A stretch of DNA of 64,000 nt from Bacillus yapensis (GCF_005280205.1 NZ_SUND01000004.1:186001-250000); one strand, 5' to 3'. Counted from the stretch's first letter, positions 1 through 10,596 are shown. Notes: generated by a model not told the origin, from the letters alone. A program made the numbers and translations.

Positions 1-10
1 AAATACAAGA

Positions 11-409
11 GTGATTCAATTGAATACAAAACGACAATTCGTTTATTTTATAGCAGTAGTCCTTGTAATTATTTTAGGACTGGCGTCTAGGAAATACAGC
101 AATTTCCTCCCCACATTTCTAGCCGAAAATGCAGGCGACACACTTTGGGCGATGATGGTCTATTTCGGCTTCCGCTTACTTTTTGTAGGTAAAAGAATTC
201 TTACAGCTGTGTCTCTAAGCTTTTTATTCAGTTTCGGTATCGAATTCAGTCAACTCTATCAGGCAGACTGGATTAATCAACTTCGAGCAACCATTCTTGG
301 AGCATTGATACTAGGCAAAGGATTTCTACTTGTCGATTTGATTCGCTATACCGTGGGAATTGTGCTTGCTGCATTTTTAGATAAACTCTCCTTAAAGTAC
401 AATAACTAA
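11..409 (+). CDS. DUF2809 family membrane protein
   Basis: This is a small integral membrane protein of about 132 residues with roughly four hydrophobic segments. The central motif around residues 75-95 (FGIEFSQLYQADWINQLRAT) is characteristic of DUF2809, a family of unknown function. The GTG used here has no visible ribosome binding site, and the frame stays open to the first base of the window, so the true start may lie upstream of the window. A terminator follows directly. The family call is fairly secure; no function can be given. Confidence 0.8.
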   Translation: MIQLNTKRQFVYFIAVVLVIILGLASRKYSNFLPTFLAENAGDTLWAMMVYFGFRLLFVGKRILTAVSLSFLFSFGIEFSQLYQADWINQLRATILGALILGKGFLLVDLIRYTVGIVLAAFLDKLSLKYNN

Positions 410-430
410 ACACGGTCCTCTAAATATCAA

Positions 431-463
431 AAGACCTGCCTCTATGTATATGAGACAGGTCTT
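431..463. terminator. Bidirectional rho-independent terminator
   Basis: An inverted repeat with 11-bp arms (432-442 and 452-462, one wobble pair) sits between the DUF2809 gene and the convergent end of galR. A-rich sequence lies on its left and T-containing sequence on its right, so it probably stops transcripts from both sides. Confidence 0.75.
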
Positions 464-472
464 AAGAAATTC

Positions 473-2522
<2,050 letters not shown>

Positions 2523-2633
2523 TTGTATCCGTCCTTTCAGAGCTTGTTAAGTGATTACGCTGTTTGATTGACAAGAATAGTCTCTTTTCTGGGAATCTTA
2601 TCAATCAAAACCGATTATCCAATCAGATGTTCT

Positions 2634-2760
2634 TTGAACTACCCCCACCTAAAAATCCAATTGGATTTTTGAGGAAGGGGATTCCTAAAAAGGCTACTAA
2701 AGAGTTTAGTAGACCATCGCCCGTTCAACTAGGCAATGGGTTTTCTACTTCTCACCTTTG
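2634..2760 (-). repeat. Candidate right end and guide-RNA-like region of the IS605-type element
   Basis: Three dyads lie just past the tnpB stop on the minus strand: arms CTACTAAA/TTTAGTAG with a 3-nt loop (about 2694-2713), a perfect 20-bp palindrome AAAAATCCAATTGGATTTTT (about 2649-2668), and flanking CCCC/GGGG arms that extend the latter. On the minus strand the hairpin is followed by TTCAA (2634-2638). A subterminal hairpin followed by a TCAA-like cleavage motif is the known right-end architecture of IS608-like elements, and TnpB genes are known to overlap an omega/reRNA at this end. The assignment of this copy is inference. Confidence 0.5.
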
Positions 2761-4432
2761 ACAAACCTTTTGCCTCCAAGTCTGAAAGAGCCCCTTGAGG
2801 AAAGAGTTGATTCATCGAGTCAATCTTGTCGCAGGCGAAAAGTTCTATCCGATAGAACGCGTGTTTACGAACATCGGATAGGCATGATGAAACCCACTTC
2901 CACTGCGCCCAGTGATGTAGACCTGCTATCTTCTCTGGTAACAGGGAATGCAACACTGGTGGAAGCGTTTCTTTGAAACCCATTGCACGTCGTGCAATCA
3001 CATAAGAAGCAGCTTGATGAATCGAAATTCCCAATCGCTTCATGTATTTGATTTTGCCAATTTGGGAGGTATAAGCGGAATTCACATCAAACACGGCTAC
3101 ACCCATTTTCTCTGCCCGGTTTTTAATGGCAGAAATCATTTTATTGTACGCAAATTGACTCATCGCTTTATTGGCTTTTCTATTGCCGTATGGATGAGAA
3201 CCTTTTGATTGGGTGGTATTTAACTTTTCCAAAGCAATAGGTTTATTCAACTTCATCGCTAAATCAACAATAACTACTGCTTTGTTTTCAATGATTTTTG
3301 TGATTTGTTCAGATGTTTTTCCTTCCAAACCGAAAGAAAACACACCTGATTTTATCAGTTGACCTTTTGCATTAATATTGGACCATGCGATGTGGTCTAC
3401 ATTTAAATCCAGACCTAATAAGCCGTCTGCCCGACTATGATTTTTATGAGGATTCTCTGGCACATCGACTATGCATTTGAAAATATAATAGTCCCCATGG
3501 TCTTCGACAGACCATGCAATGGGTTTGCCGTATTTCTTTTTGTTTTTGCAGTTCATCTGTGTTTCAATTGCATGATTAACCTGTTCTTGACCATGTGGAA
3601 ATGCAAGATTTTCAATCTTTATCTGAGTCCCATTCGTAGTCTTGAAATTAAGTTCTCTCGTCTCTGGAATATAACAAAACACGAAATTGCCGACTTTGGC
3701 ATCTTTTCGGCCAATAATGGTCATTTGATGATAGCGAGCTTGTTCCCAATCTTTTCGCCATTGTTGATGGTCGTTTTGATAATTTTCTATGGTGTGTTGA
3801 GCCTTGAATAACTTCTTCGTGCCAAAAACTACACTGTTACTATTATTTTTCAAACTTCTTATCTGTTTTTGCAACCTATCTATTCTGAATTCCAATCTAC
3901 CTAATCTATTTTTGAAATGAGCGATTTGAACATCTAAATAGACATGTTCAAATTGGTAAGCATGATAGTATATGTCAGATCTAAATTTAAATTTCACCAC
4001 AAAAAAATGTCCAACTTGTTGTTCTCTGGAGGTTTGATTGAATTTTGGAATTCCGTTTACAAAAGATTGTTTTATTTTTAAAAGAGTCGTTAAATGCCAT
4101 TTGGTTGATTTCATTTTCTTTTTAACCGAAGTGATTTGAACTTCTTTGTTTTCGATATACATTTTTTTAAGTTCATTTTGAGATTTGATTAGGGCGTTCG
4201 CTTCTTGAATAGCACTACCTGCATAATGATCATTCAATTGAAACCGTTCCTTTACAGTAAGGTGCAAAGATTTTTCCCTTTTCGATTCACTAGACCGTTT
4301 TTCTAATACTTGTGTTTGAAATGCGAAGTGTTTAGAACGACTGAACAAAAGAAGGGTATGAGAAATAGAGTCGTTATATTTTTCAGGTAATGTATTTTTG
4401 TATACACGAGTAGAAAAATAGGTTTTCCTCAT
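2729..4432 (-). CDS. TnpB-related IS200/IS605-family protein (IS1341 type, no TnpA partner)
   Basis: This 567-residue protein belongs to the long Firmicute TnpB-like class. RuvC-I is seen in GLDLNVDHIAW (about residue 345) and RuvC-II Glu in IALEKLNTTQSKG (about 404). After VNSAYTSQIG (about 455) the usual zinc-ribbon cysteines are missing: only a dozen residues separate TSQ from SIHQAASYVIARR, where canonical TnpB has the third acidic residue (DxNAAxNI); here a His occupies it. A Lys/Arg-rich, coiled-coil-prone N-terminal half precedes the nuclease fold. No tnpA is nearby. The gene lies between galT and galM, in the same direction. Known TnpB proteins are RNA-guided nucleases; whether this one cuts DNA is unknown. 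Confidence 0.85.
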   Translation of the reverse strand: MRKTYFSTRVYKNTLPEKYNDSISHTLLLFSRSKHFAFQTQVLEKRSSESKREKSLHLTVKERFQLNDHYAGSAIQEANALIKSQNELKKMYIENKEVQITSVKKKMKSTKWHLTTLLKIKQSFVNGIPKFNQTSREQQVGHFFVVKFKFRSDIYYHAYQFEHVYLDVQIAHFKNRLGRLEFRIDRLQKQIRSLKNNSNSVVFGTKKLFKAQHTIENYQNDHQQWRKDWEQARYHQMTIIGRKDAKVGNFVFCYIPETRELNFKTTNGTQIKIENLAFPHGQEQVNHAIETQMNCKNKKKYGKPIAWSVEDHGDYYIFKCIVDVPENPHKNHSRADGLLGLDLNVDHIAWSNINAKGQLIKSGVFSFGLEGKTSEQITKIIENKAVVIVDLAMKLNKPIALEKLNTTQSKGSHPYGNRKANKAMSQFAYNKMISAIKNRAEKMGVAVFDVNSAYTSQIGKIKYMKRLGISIHQAASYVIARRAMGFKETLPPVLHSLLPEKIAGLHHWAQWKWVSSCLSDVRKHAFYRIELFACDKIDSMNQLFPQGALSDLEAKGLSKVRSRKPIA

Positions 4433-4553
4433 TTCTCAACCACCCCACAAAGGAACATCTGTTCTTAATTTTATTTTATCAAATTCTCAAAACGTCGTCC
4501 TTTAAATTTCATTTAATTCCGAAATTAGACACAAAGAGCGATTCATCTCCTCC

Positions 4554-6065
4554 CTACGTTGTTGAGGAAGGAGTCTTCTCGCTAGTGTTGATAAATCTTC
4601 TAAAGCCAGCCTGGCCCTTCTCATCTCGTTTGTATACACCAGCATCTTCTAGTGCACGTAGGAATTTCTTGCCGACTTCGTGCTTAACAAAATCCTGGAT
4701 ATCGTCACTTGTTCCCGAAAAAGATCGCTTTAATTCCTCAGCCCAGGGTAGATGAATTGGGTCTATCGAGTTTGGCTCATCCAGTACAAATCGTTCAACC
4801 TCTACCAACTCGGTCTCGAGTCTAGCAGGAAGAACAGCTAACCCCATGACTTCAATAAGTCCAATGTTCTCTTTCTTAATATGGTGAACATCCGCATGTG
4901 GATGAAAGATTCCTAGGTGATGCTCATCACTCGTACGATTATTTCGTAAAACGAGGTCAAGCTCATACTTCTCTTCACGTTTTCGTGCTATAGGCGTAAT
5001 CGTGTTATGTGGCGTCTCACCAGAAAATGCGTAGATGTCTACGTCAGGGTCGCTGTATTTTTTCCATGACTGTAAAATCGCATCTCCCGCTTCAACTAAT
5101 TCCCGTATATCTTCACTTCTCAAGCGCAACACAGACATCGGCCATTTTACCGTTGAAAATTCCACAGCCGGAAAACGAGTCCATTCAAATGTAAACTCAT
5201 CCTCTGCCCTTGCCATGGCAAACTCGTAGTTTCCACCTTGGTAATGATCGTGGCTTAAAATCGAGCCTCCTACAATCGGAATATCGGCATTTGAACCGAT
5301 AAAATAATGAGGAAACTGTTCAACAAATCCTAGTAGTCTTGCAAAAGTTTCTCTACTAATCTTCATATCTCGATGTTCCTCACAAAGCAAAATGCAATGC
5401 TCATTGTAGTATACATAAGGAGAATACTGCAGAAACCACTTTTCCTCCGCAACTTCTACTGGAATGATACGATGATTCGAACGAGCAGGATGACCAATTC
5501 GTCCTGCATAGCCTTCGTTTTCCACACAAAGTAGACATTTGGGATAGTTCGTTTCCTTTGGTTTCTGTTCTCTTTCCAACGCAATCTGCTTCGGATCCTT
5601 TTCAGGCTTCGATAAATTGATCGTGATGTCGAGTTCGCCGTACTCCGTATCAACCCTGTATTCAATATTCTTTTCAATTCGCTGCATTTGAATATAGTTG
5701 CTATTTTTACTTAATTCATAGAAAAAGTTTGTTGCAGCAACCGGGTCGTATTTGTAAAGGTCATAAAAACGTCTAGTAACCGTTGACGGCAGTGGCATCA
5801 TCGTATTCATAATCTTGCTTGCAAAGATTTCTTTTGCATCAAAATAATCATCACAAATGCCATTCGCAATCGCATATTCTATTAGATTCTCCAGGAGTGT
5901 GGGAATTTCTTTTTCAGCGAACGTCACCTCAGTCGGCTCAAAACTCTCGAGCCCAAGCAAGGAAAGGATTTGATTCCGTCCATAGACCACGTCTCCTTGC
6001 TCGATTAATTGCACCTTTACTGCTTGATTAGTAAACTGTTGCACTGTGTCATGGATGTTCATCAT
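4554..6065 (-). CDS. galT: UDP-glucose--hexose-1-phosphate uridylyltransferase (Firmicute class)
   Basis: This transferase converts galactose-1-phosphate plus UDP-glucose to UDP-galactose plus glucose-1-phosphate. The 503-residue length and motifs such as GYAGRIGHPARSNHRIIPVE and SILSHDHYQGG identify the large GalT class found in Bacillus and Lactobacillus rather than the E. coli class. Two ATG codons occur in tandem; GAGGG overlapping the galE stop is better spaced for the second, at 6062. It is six bases downstream of galE, so the two are almost certainly co-transcribed. Confidence 0.96.
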   Translation of the reverse strand: MMNIHDTVQQFTNQAVKVQLIEQGDVVYGRNQILSLLGLESFEPTEVTFAEKEIPTLLENLIEYAIANGICDDYFDAKEIFASKIMNTMMPLPSTVTRRFYDLYKYDPVAATNFFYELSKNSNYIQMQRIEKNIEYRVDTEYGELDITINLSKPEKDPKQIALEREQKPKETNYPKCLLCVENEGYAGRIGHPARSNHRIIPVEVAEEKWFLQYSPYVYYNEHCILLCEEHRDMKISRETFARLLGFVEQFPHYFIGSNADIPIVGGSILSHDHYQGGNYEFAMARAEDEFTFEWTRFPAVEFSTVKWPMSVLRLRSEDIRELVEAGDAILQSWKKYSDPDVDIYAFSGETPHNTITPIARKREEKYELDLVLRNNRTSDEHHLGIFHPHADVHHIKKENIGLIEVMGLAVLPARLETELVEVERFVLDEPNSIDPIHLPWAEELKRSFSGTSDDIQDFVKHEVGKKFLRALEDAGVYKRDEKGQAGFRRFINTSEKTPSSTT

Positions 6066-6071
6066 TAACCC

Positions 6072-7061
6072 TCAGCTTTCATACCCATTTGGGTGGTTGA
6101 CATGCCAGTTCCACGCATCCTTAATAATGTCTTGAATCGCCGTATGTTTCGGTTCCCAACCTAGGACTTCCTTTGCCCTAGTAGAAGATGCAATTAACGT
6201 ACTTGGGTCACCAGCTCTACGCTCACCGATTTTCACTGGAATCTCACGTAGTGTAACCTCTTTTGCCGTTTCCACGATTTCTTTTACAGAAAATCCACTA
6301 TTGCTTCCGAGATTAAAAATGTTACTTTCGCCGCCATTTTGCAAGTATTCTAAAGCAAGAATATGCGCATCAATTAAGTCTTCTACATGGATATAGTCCC
6401 GGATACACGTTCCATCAGGCGTATCATAGTCTTCGCCAAAAATGGTGATAAACTCACGTGTTCCAAGAGCTGCTTGTAAAACAACAGGAATGAGATGAGT
6501 TTCTGGATTATGATCCTCACCAATTTCGCCCGTTGTTCTAGCACCCGCCACGTTAAAGTAACGGAGTGACACATACTTGATTCCATGTGCAATTTCAGTC
6601 CACTTCATCATTTTTTCCATTGCCAGCTTCGTTTCACCATAAGTATTCGTAGGTACCGTTGGCATATCCTCTGTAATTGGCACTTGCTTAGGCTCCCCAT
6701 ACGTTGCTGCTGTCGATGAGAACACGATGTACTTCACGTTATTGGCTTTCATCGTTTCTAAAACAACCTGCGTTCCGAAAACATTGTTGTCATAGTACTC
6801 AAGTGGTGTTTCCATTGAGACACCAACAAGTGAATTAGCAGCAAAATGAATGACAGCGTCAATCGTTTCTTTTTCAAAAACAGATTGTAAAAAGTAACGG
6901 TCACGAATATCTCCCTTGTAAAATGTCGCGTTCGGATGTAAGGCTGCTTCGTGCCCTTGCTGTAAATTGTCGACAACGACAACGTCCTTACCTGCATCAA
7001 TCAATTGATAAACTGCATGAGACCCGACATAACCTGCTCCACCTAATACTAAAATACTCAT
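6072..7061 (-). CDS. galE: UDP-glucose 4-epimerase
   Basis: This short-chain dehydrogenase-type enzyme interconverts UDP-galactose and UDP-glucose using bound NAD. Visible motifs are the N-terminal GGAGYVGSHAVYQL dinucleotide-binding loop, the SSTAATYG active-site serine/threonine segment and the YGETK catalytic Tyr-Lys pair. I chose the ATG at 7061: it lies two bases after the galK stop and is preceded by GGAGAGG at good spacing. An in-frame GTG at 7070 overlaps the galK stop and is less well placed. The spacing implies translational coupling with galK. Confidence 0.96.
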   Translation of the reverse strand: MSILVLGGAGYVGSHAVYQLIDAGKDVVVVDNLQQGHEAALHPNATFYKGDIRDRYFLQSVFEKETIDAVIHFAANSLVGVSMETPLEYYDNNVFGTQVVLETMKANNVKYIVFSSTAATYGEPKQVPITEDMPTVPTNTYGETKLAMEKMMKWTEIAHGIKYVSLRYFNVAGARTTGEIGEDHNPETHLIPVVLQAALGTREFITIFGEDYDTPDGTCIRDYIHVEDLIDAHILALEYLQNGGESNIFNLGSNSGFSVKEIVETAKEVTLREIPVKIGERRAGDPSTLIASSTRAKEVLGWEPKHTAIQDIIKDAWNWHVNHPNGYES

Positions 7062-7063
7062 GA

Positions 7064-8245
7064 TTAACACCTCTCCAATTGTTTTAGTTCTCGTGCTCCA
7101 TCACCAACGCTTACATCATAAAATGAAGCTTTATAGCCAATTTTATCTTCGTAAATGTTACTGATTGCTTCGATAATAGCTTTTACCTTATTCCTTTCCA
7201 CAAGGGCAATTGCACATCCACCGAATCCTGCACCAGTCATCCTTGCACCCAGGACCCCGTCTTGTGCCCATGCTGCTTCAGCGAGTGTATCCAGCTCGTT
7301 TCCTGTTACCTCATAATCATCTCGTAAGGAACGGTGAGAGGAATTTAAGAGACGACCAAATTCATCGAGTTTGCCTGCTTTAAGGGCAGCTAATGCTTGT
7401 ATGGTTCGTTCATTTTCATAGACTGCGTGTTTAGCACGTTTTCGTAAAATGTCATTCGCAATCAGATGCTTATGTTGTTCAAATGCTTCAGAGGTTACTT
7501 GACCAAGCGCTCCAATATCTAGTTCCTGCTGTAATAGCTTAAGTGCCTCCTCACACTCACTTCGTCGCTCGTTGTATTTTGAATCCGCAAGCTCGCGACG
7601 CTTGTTTGTATTCATGATTAAAATGAGATGGTCCTGCAAATCAAGTGGTGCGTATTCATATTTCAAAGTCTCACAATCTAGGAAAATACCTGCATTCTCT
7701 TTTCCCATTCCAATTGCAAATTGGTCCATAATCCCACTGTTGACACCAATAAAATGATTTTCCACCTGTTGGCCAATTTTCACGAGCTCCACTCGGTCAA
7801 TTGTTAATTCGAATAGGTTCTCAAACATCACTCCGGAAACAAGTTCTATTGAGGCTGATGACGAGAGTCCAGCACCATTTGGAATGTTGCCGTAGAACAG
7901 AACGTCTACGCCTGTAGGGATCGAATACCCTTTTTCCATTAAATAACGAAGCATTCCCTTCGGATAGTTCGCCCAATCATGGTTCTTATCGTAGTCTAGA
8001 TTGTTGAGATCGAATTCTATTACTCCAAGTTCCGCGAAGTTCATCGAGTACATTCTGATTCTCTTGTCCGTACGTTTTTGTGCTATTGCATAGGTTCCTT
8101 TGGTGATGGATGCTGGGAAAACGTGTCCTCCGTTGTAGTCGGTGTGTTCCCCGATAAGGTTGATTCTTCCTGGTGCGAAGAACGACTTGTATTCGTTTAC
8201 ATTAAATAGTGTTTGAAATGTTTTGACGAGTTGATTGATTTCCAC
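7064..8245 (-). CDS. galK: Galactokinase
   Basis: This GHMP-family kinase phosphorylates alpha-D-galactose at C1 and is the first gene of the operon. The galactokinase signature GRINLIGEHTDYNGG, the ATP-binding PNGAGLSSSAS and the C-terminal TGAGFGGCAIAL motifs are all present. The longest frame begins with ATG at 8260, but that codon overlaps the only good Shine-Dalgarno. GGAGG at 8254-8258 lies 8 bases before a GTG at 8245, which I take as the real start (393 residues). Confidence 0.95.
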   Translation of the reverse strand: MEINQLVKTFQTLFNVNEYKSFFAPGRINLIGEHTDYNGGHVFPASITKGTYAIAQKRTDKRIRMYSMNFAELGVIEFDLNNLDYDKNHDWANYPKGMLRYLMEKGYSIPTGVDVLFYGNIPNGAGLSSSASIELVSGVMFENLFELTIDRVELVKIGQQVENHFIGVNSGIMDQFAIGMGKENAGIFLDCETLKYEYAPLDLQDHLILIMNTNKRRELADSKYNERRSECEEALKLLQQELDIGALGQVTSEAFEQHKHLIANDILRKRAKHAVYENERTIQALAALKAGKLDEFGRLLNSSHRSLRDDYEVTGNELDTLAEAAWAQDGVLGARMTGAGFGGCAIALVERNKVKAIIEAISNIYEDKIGYKASFYDVSVGDGARELKQLERC

Positions 8246-8280
8246 GTTGTATACCTCCATTATGCGATCTATTTATCTCT

Positions 8281-8309
8281 ATTGTAGAACCTTAAGTAAA
8301 AACGGTCAA
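8281..8309 (-). promoter_or_regulatory. Sigma-A promoter of the galKETMR operon
   Basis: Read on the minus strand, TTGACC (-35, 8304-8309) and TACAAT (-10, 8281-8286) are separated by 17 bases, close to the vegetative consensus. It is the only strong promoter seen for the operon and lies about 35 bases upstream of the galK GTG. Confidence 0.85.
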
Positions 8310-8312
8310 TGA

Positions 8313-8337
8313 ATTTTAGTAAAACATTAACTAAAAT
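8313..8337. promoter_or_regulatory. Candidate GalR operator
   Basis: A perfect inverted repeat, ATTTTAGT / ACTAAAAT with a 9-base centre, sits three bases upstream of the -35 box. Read as a LacI-type site it resembles TTTAGTAAAAC-GTTTTACTAAA half-sites. Its position suggests control of the gal promoter by the galR product at the operon end; binding is inferred. Confidence 0.65.
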
Positions 8338-8341
8338 TAAT

Positions 8342-8376
8342 AAAACGCTTAGGATATTTTTTATCCTAAGCGTTTT
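8342..8376. terminator. Strong rho-independent terminator
   Basis: A perfect 15-bp stem (8342-8356 with 8362-8376) has a 5-base loop and A- and T-rich flanks. It overlaps the stop codon of the small membrane gene that ends at 8375 and insulates the gal operon from the upstream minus-strand genes. Confidence 0.9.
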
Positions 8377-8590
8377 ATAGCCTTCCATCTTTTATCCATC
8401 TCCAAATGCGATAACTGCCGAAAATGCTAATAGAGAACAAAAGGATATCTAACATTACCCATTTTCCCAATTCTTTTATTTCTAATAGACCATCCCAATT
8501 GATTATCACAAAGGTTGAAATCCAAAGAAACATGAAATAGCAGAAAATATTTGGAATAATCCATACCACTCTTAATTTAGTATTATTCAA
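8375..8590 (-). CDS. Small two-TM membrane protein of unknown function
   Basis: This is a 71-residue protein with two predicted membrane segments (about residues 8-30 and 43-62) and a basic C-terminal tail (RIWRWIKDGRL). It starts with TTG, supported by AAAGGAG eight bases upstream. The gene lies 15 bp after another hypothetical gene and is probably in one transcript with it. I do not recognise the family. Confidence 0.65.
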   Translation of the reverse strand: MNNTKLRVVWIIPNIFCYFMFLWISTFVIINWDGLLEIKELGKWVMLDILLFSISIFGSYRIWRWIKDGRL

Positions 8591-8605
8591 GCCATCAACT
8601 CCTTT

Positions 8606-9184
8606 TTAATGAATACACAACTGAAGTCTTTGAATCAGCTTTTTATAATCCAGAATACAATCCCAGATCGAGATAACGGCAAAATATGAGTCTGGTTCTA
8701 GAGCAACTAATATACAATCATCATATATTAAGGAGATATTTAATGGCTTTTCAGGTTTAATCCTCTTTTCTAAAAGTATGTCCGCTAGTTCTGTATACAT
8801 CTTATGTACTTTTTCATCAATGGCTCTTTCAACTGAATAATGTCCAGCAAGGCTGGCCCACCATACTCGAAAGGATTGATGCAATTCATTATATTGTCGA
8901 AGAGTTTCATTATTTTCTGCGAATAGTCCATGATAAAATAAGTGCTTTTCATCATAGAATATTTCTTGATCATTTAATGGATTTTCGGAAATTCTCATCG
9001 TGACTTCGAACCAAATCTCTTTAAAATTCAATTCAAAGTCCTTATGAAACTGATACTTTGTTGGGGTGTATGGAAATTTCAATTTTTCGTTCTGTGCATC
9101 CCTATTTTGATAAATATTTTGGATATAAATCAAAAAATTCAAGGTATATGAAGGGTCTATTCGCATTTGCAATGTATTTTTCAT
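8606..9184 (-). CDS. Hypothetical protein, 192 aa
   Basis: This is a soluble protein with no signal peptide or membrane segment. It is rich in aromatic and acidic residues (FRVWWASLAGHYSVERAIDEK near residue 105) and is probably mostly helical with a beta C-terminal part. GGGAG lies 7 bases before the ATG. It sits between a metallopeptidase gene (27 bp upstream) and a small membrane protein gene, possibly in one operon. I cannot assign a family. Confidence 0.7.
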   Translation of the reverse strand: MKNTLQMRIDPSYTLNFLIYIQNIYQNRDAQNEKLKFPYTPTKYQFHKDFELNFKEIWFEVTMRISENPLNDQEIFYDEKHLFYHGLFAENNETLRQYNELHQSFRVWWASLAGHYSVERAIDEKVHKMYTELADILLEKRIKPEKPLNISLIYDDCILVALEPDSYFAVISIWDCILDYKKLIQRLQLCIH

Positions 9185-9211
9185 TTTATAGCTCCCTTTA
9201 TGAATTATCCT

Positions 9212-10492
9212 TTAAAGATTTTGTACACGCGGATCATCGGGATACATTTTCTTCAGATTTTCTTCCAACTGTAACTTAATTTCTTCATAAGTAATTAGGT
9301 TTTCTTTCATTAATTCCAGAAATACACCGACGGGGTCATCTGAATTATTCCGAATTATCTCTCCGATTGGAGATTTATAGCTGCTATCATTAATATTCAC
9401 TTTAAGTTTTTCTTCGGACATTTCCGTATACTTAAGAGATTCATTCAAATCAGTTAGGAGAGACAGTTCTGCTAGCATCTTCAACTCATATACATAGAGA
9501 TCCGTTCTATTTTTCAACGTATCCATTGCTTTAGTAAACTGAAATTGCTTAACAAGTAAATGAGGCATAGCCCCAATTGCAGAAACGTTACTAGGGTGCA
9601 AGTGGAGAATTTCTTCGTAAACTTCCAAAGCCTTTTTATAATTTGCGTTTAGCTCATACTCATGAGCTTGAGCTTCCATTTCTTTAACGACTTCTCTTCT
9701 TGCTATATAACTACTTAATAGTTCATCAGAATTAGTACCAACTATATCATCAAGTACCTTATAAATATCCTTATCTTTTAAAGCCAGCAAAATCTCTGGT
9801 AGGATCTCTAGTCCATATTGATAGACAAGCTCATTAACTGTGAAATAGCTTTGTAGATAGGGATCTACATCTCCTTGCCTTCCCTTTAAAAATTCTGTAT
9901 TCGAATCTAGTTCATTAAAATCGATTGTTTCCACCAAATCGATATCAACATCTGTGTCTCGTTTGGCTATCACTTCGGATATTCCCTCGTTAAACCATTG
10001 AGGCAAGTCTTCATCCGACAATCCATGCTTTTCTAGGAAACTGTCTGTTCTATAATGCGTATATTCGTGAAAAAAGGTATCCTCTAATGGGAAGTCCCCA
10101 ACTAGCTCTTCACTTTTCAAATGAATTGAGTCATTAATTGGGATATAATATCCACCTAAATTTTCAGACTTAGATGCAGCATTAAAATCCTCCAGCTTCT
10201 CATACACAACAATCGTCAATTCGTCCGAATTATCCCCATACAACTTATCTAATTCTTCTTTTGCCTCTGGATAGAGTGCTTTGATCGTTTCAACTGTGGA
10301 GTAATCATTTTTTTCATATTTAATCGTTAATCCCTCAAATTTCTCCGTAAGAAAATCCTTGTCTAATGGATTCGCGATAGTTTCGTCCACTAAATTTTTA
10401 AACAGTGGTTTGACATCTTGAATGAACAATCGTGTCACAACAAATACGCTTATAACGAGTATAGCTAATAGAATTCTTTTAAAAAGTTTCAA
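9212..10492 (-). CDS. Membrane-anchored zinc metallopeptidase-like protein (peptidase MA-like)
   Basis: The protein has 426 residues. An N-terminal membrane anchor (about 5-24) is followed by an extracellular domain with a gluzincin signature: HEYTHYRTD near residue 142 (HExxH) and a downstream Glu in WFNEGISEVIAK about 25 residues later, as in the peptidase_MA_2 family. Residues 270-340 look like tetratricopeptide-type helices (ALEVYEEILHLHPSNVSAIG). It probably acts on the outer face of the membrane; the substrate is unknown. TTG start with GAGG nine bases upstream. Confidence 0.8.
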   Translation of the reverse strand: MKLFKRILLAILVISVFVVTRLFIQDVKPLFKNLVDETIANPLDKDFLTEKFEGLTIKYEKNDYSTVETIKALYPEAKEELDKLYGDNSDELTIVVYEKLEDFNAASKSENLGGYYIPINDSIHLKSEELVGDFPLEDTFFHEYTHYRTDSFLEKHGLSDEDLPQWFNEGISEVIAKRDTDVDIDLVETIDFNELDSNTEFLKGRQGDVDPYLQSYFTVNELVYQYGLEILPEILLALKDKDIYKVLDDIVGTNSDELLSSYIARREVVKEMEAQAHEYELNANYKKALEVYEEILHLHPSNVSAIGAMPHLLVKQFQFTKAMDTLKNRTDLYVYELKMLAELSLLTDLNESLKYTEMSEEKLKVNINDSSYKSPIGEIIRNNSDDPVGVFLELMKENLITYEEIKLQLEENLKKMYPDDPRVQNL

Positions 10493-10596
10493 AACTTCGT
10501 ACCTCTTTCAATTATTTCCTTCTATAATATTTCACCAAAAGGAAACTTACTTCCTGCATACAAAACCAATTTTTGTATAAATTTACTATTTGACAA

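Larger units (their letters stand above)
2634..4477 (-). mobile_element. Probable single-gene IS605/IS1341-type element inserted in the gal operon
   Basis: The proposed limits are a right end at a TTCAA motif after a hairpin (2634) and a left end just after a TTGAT pentamer read on the minus strand (4478-4482). TTGAT is the target-adjacent motif known from ISDra2. The body contains only the tnpB-like gene. The boundaries are approximate, and the left one rests on a 5-base motif that could occur by chance. Confidence 0.45.
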
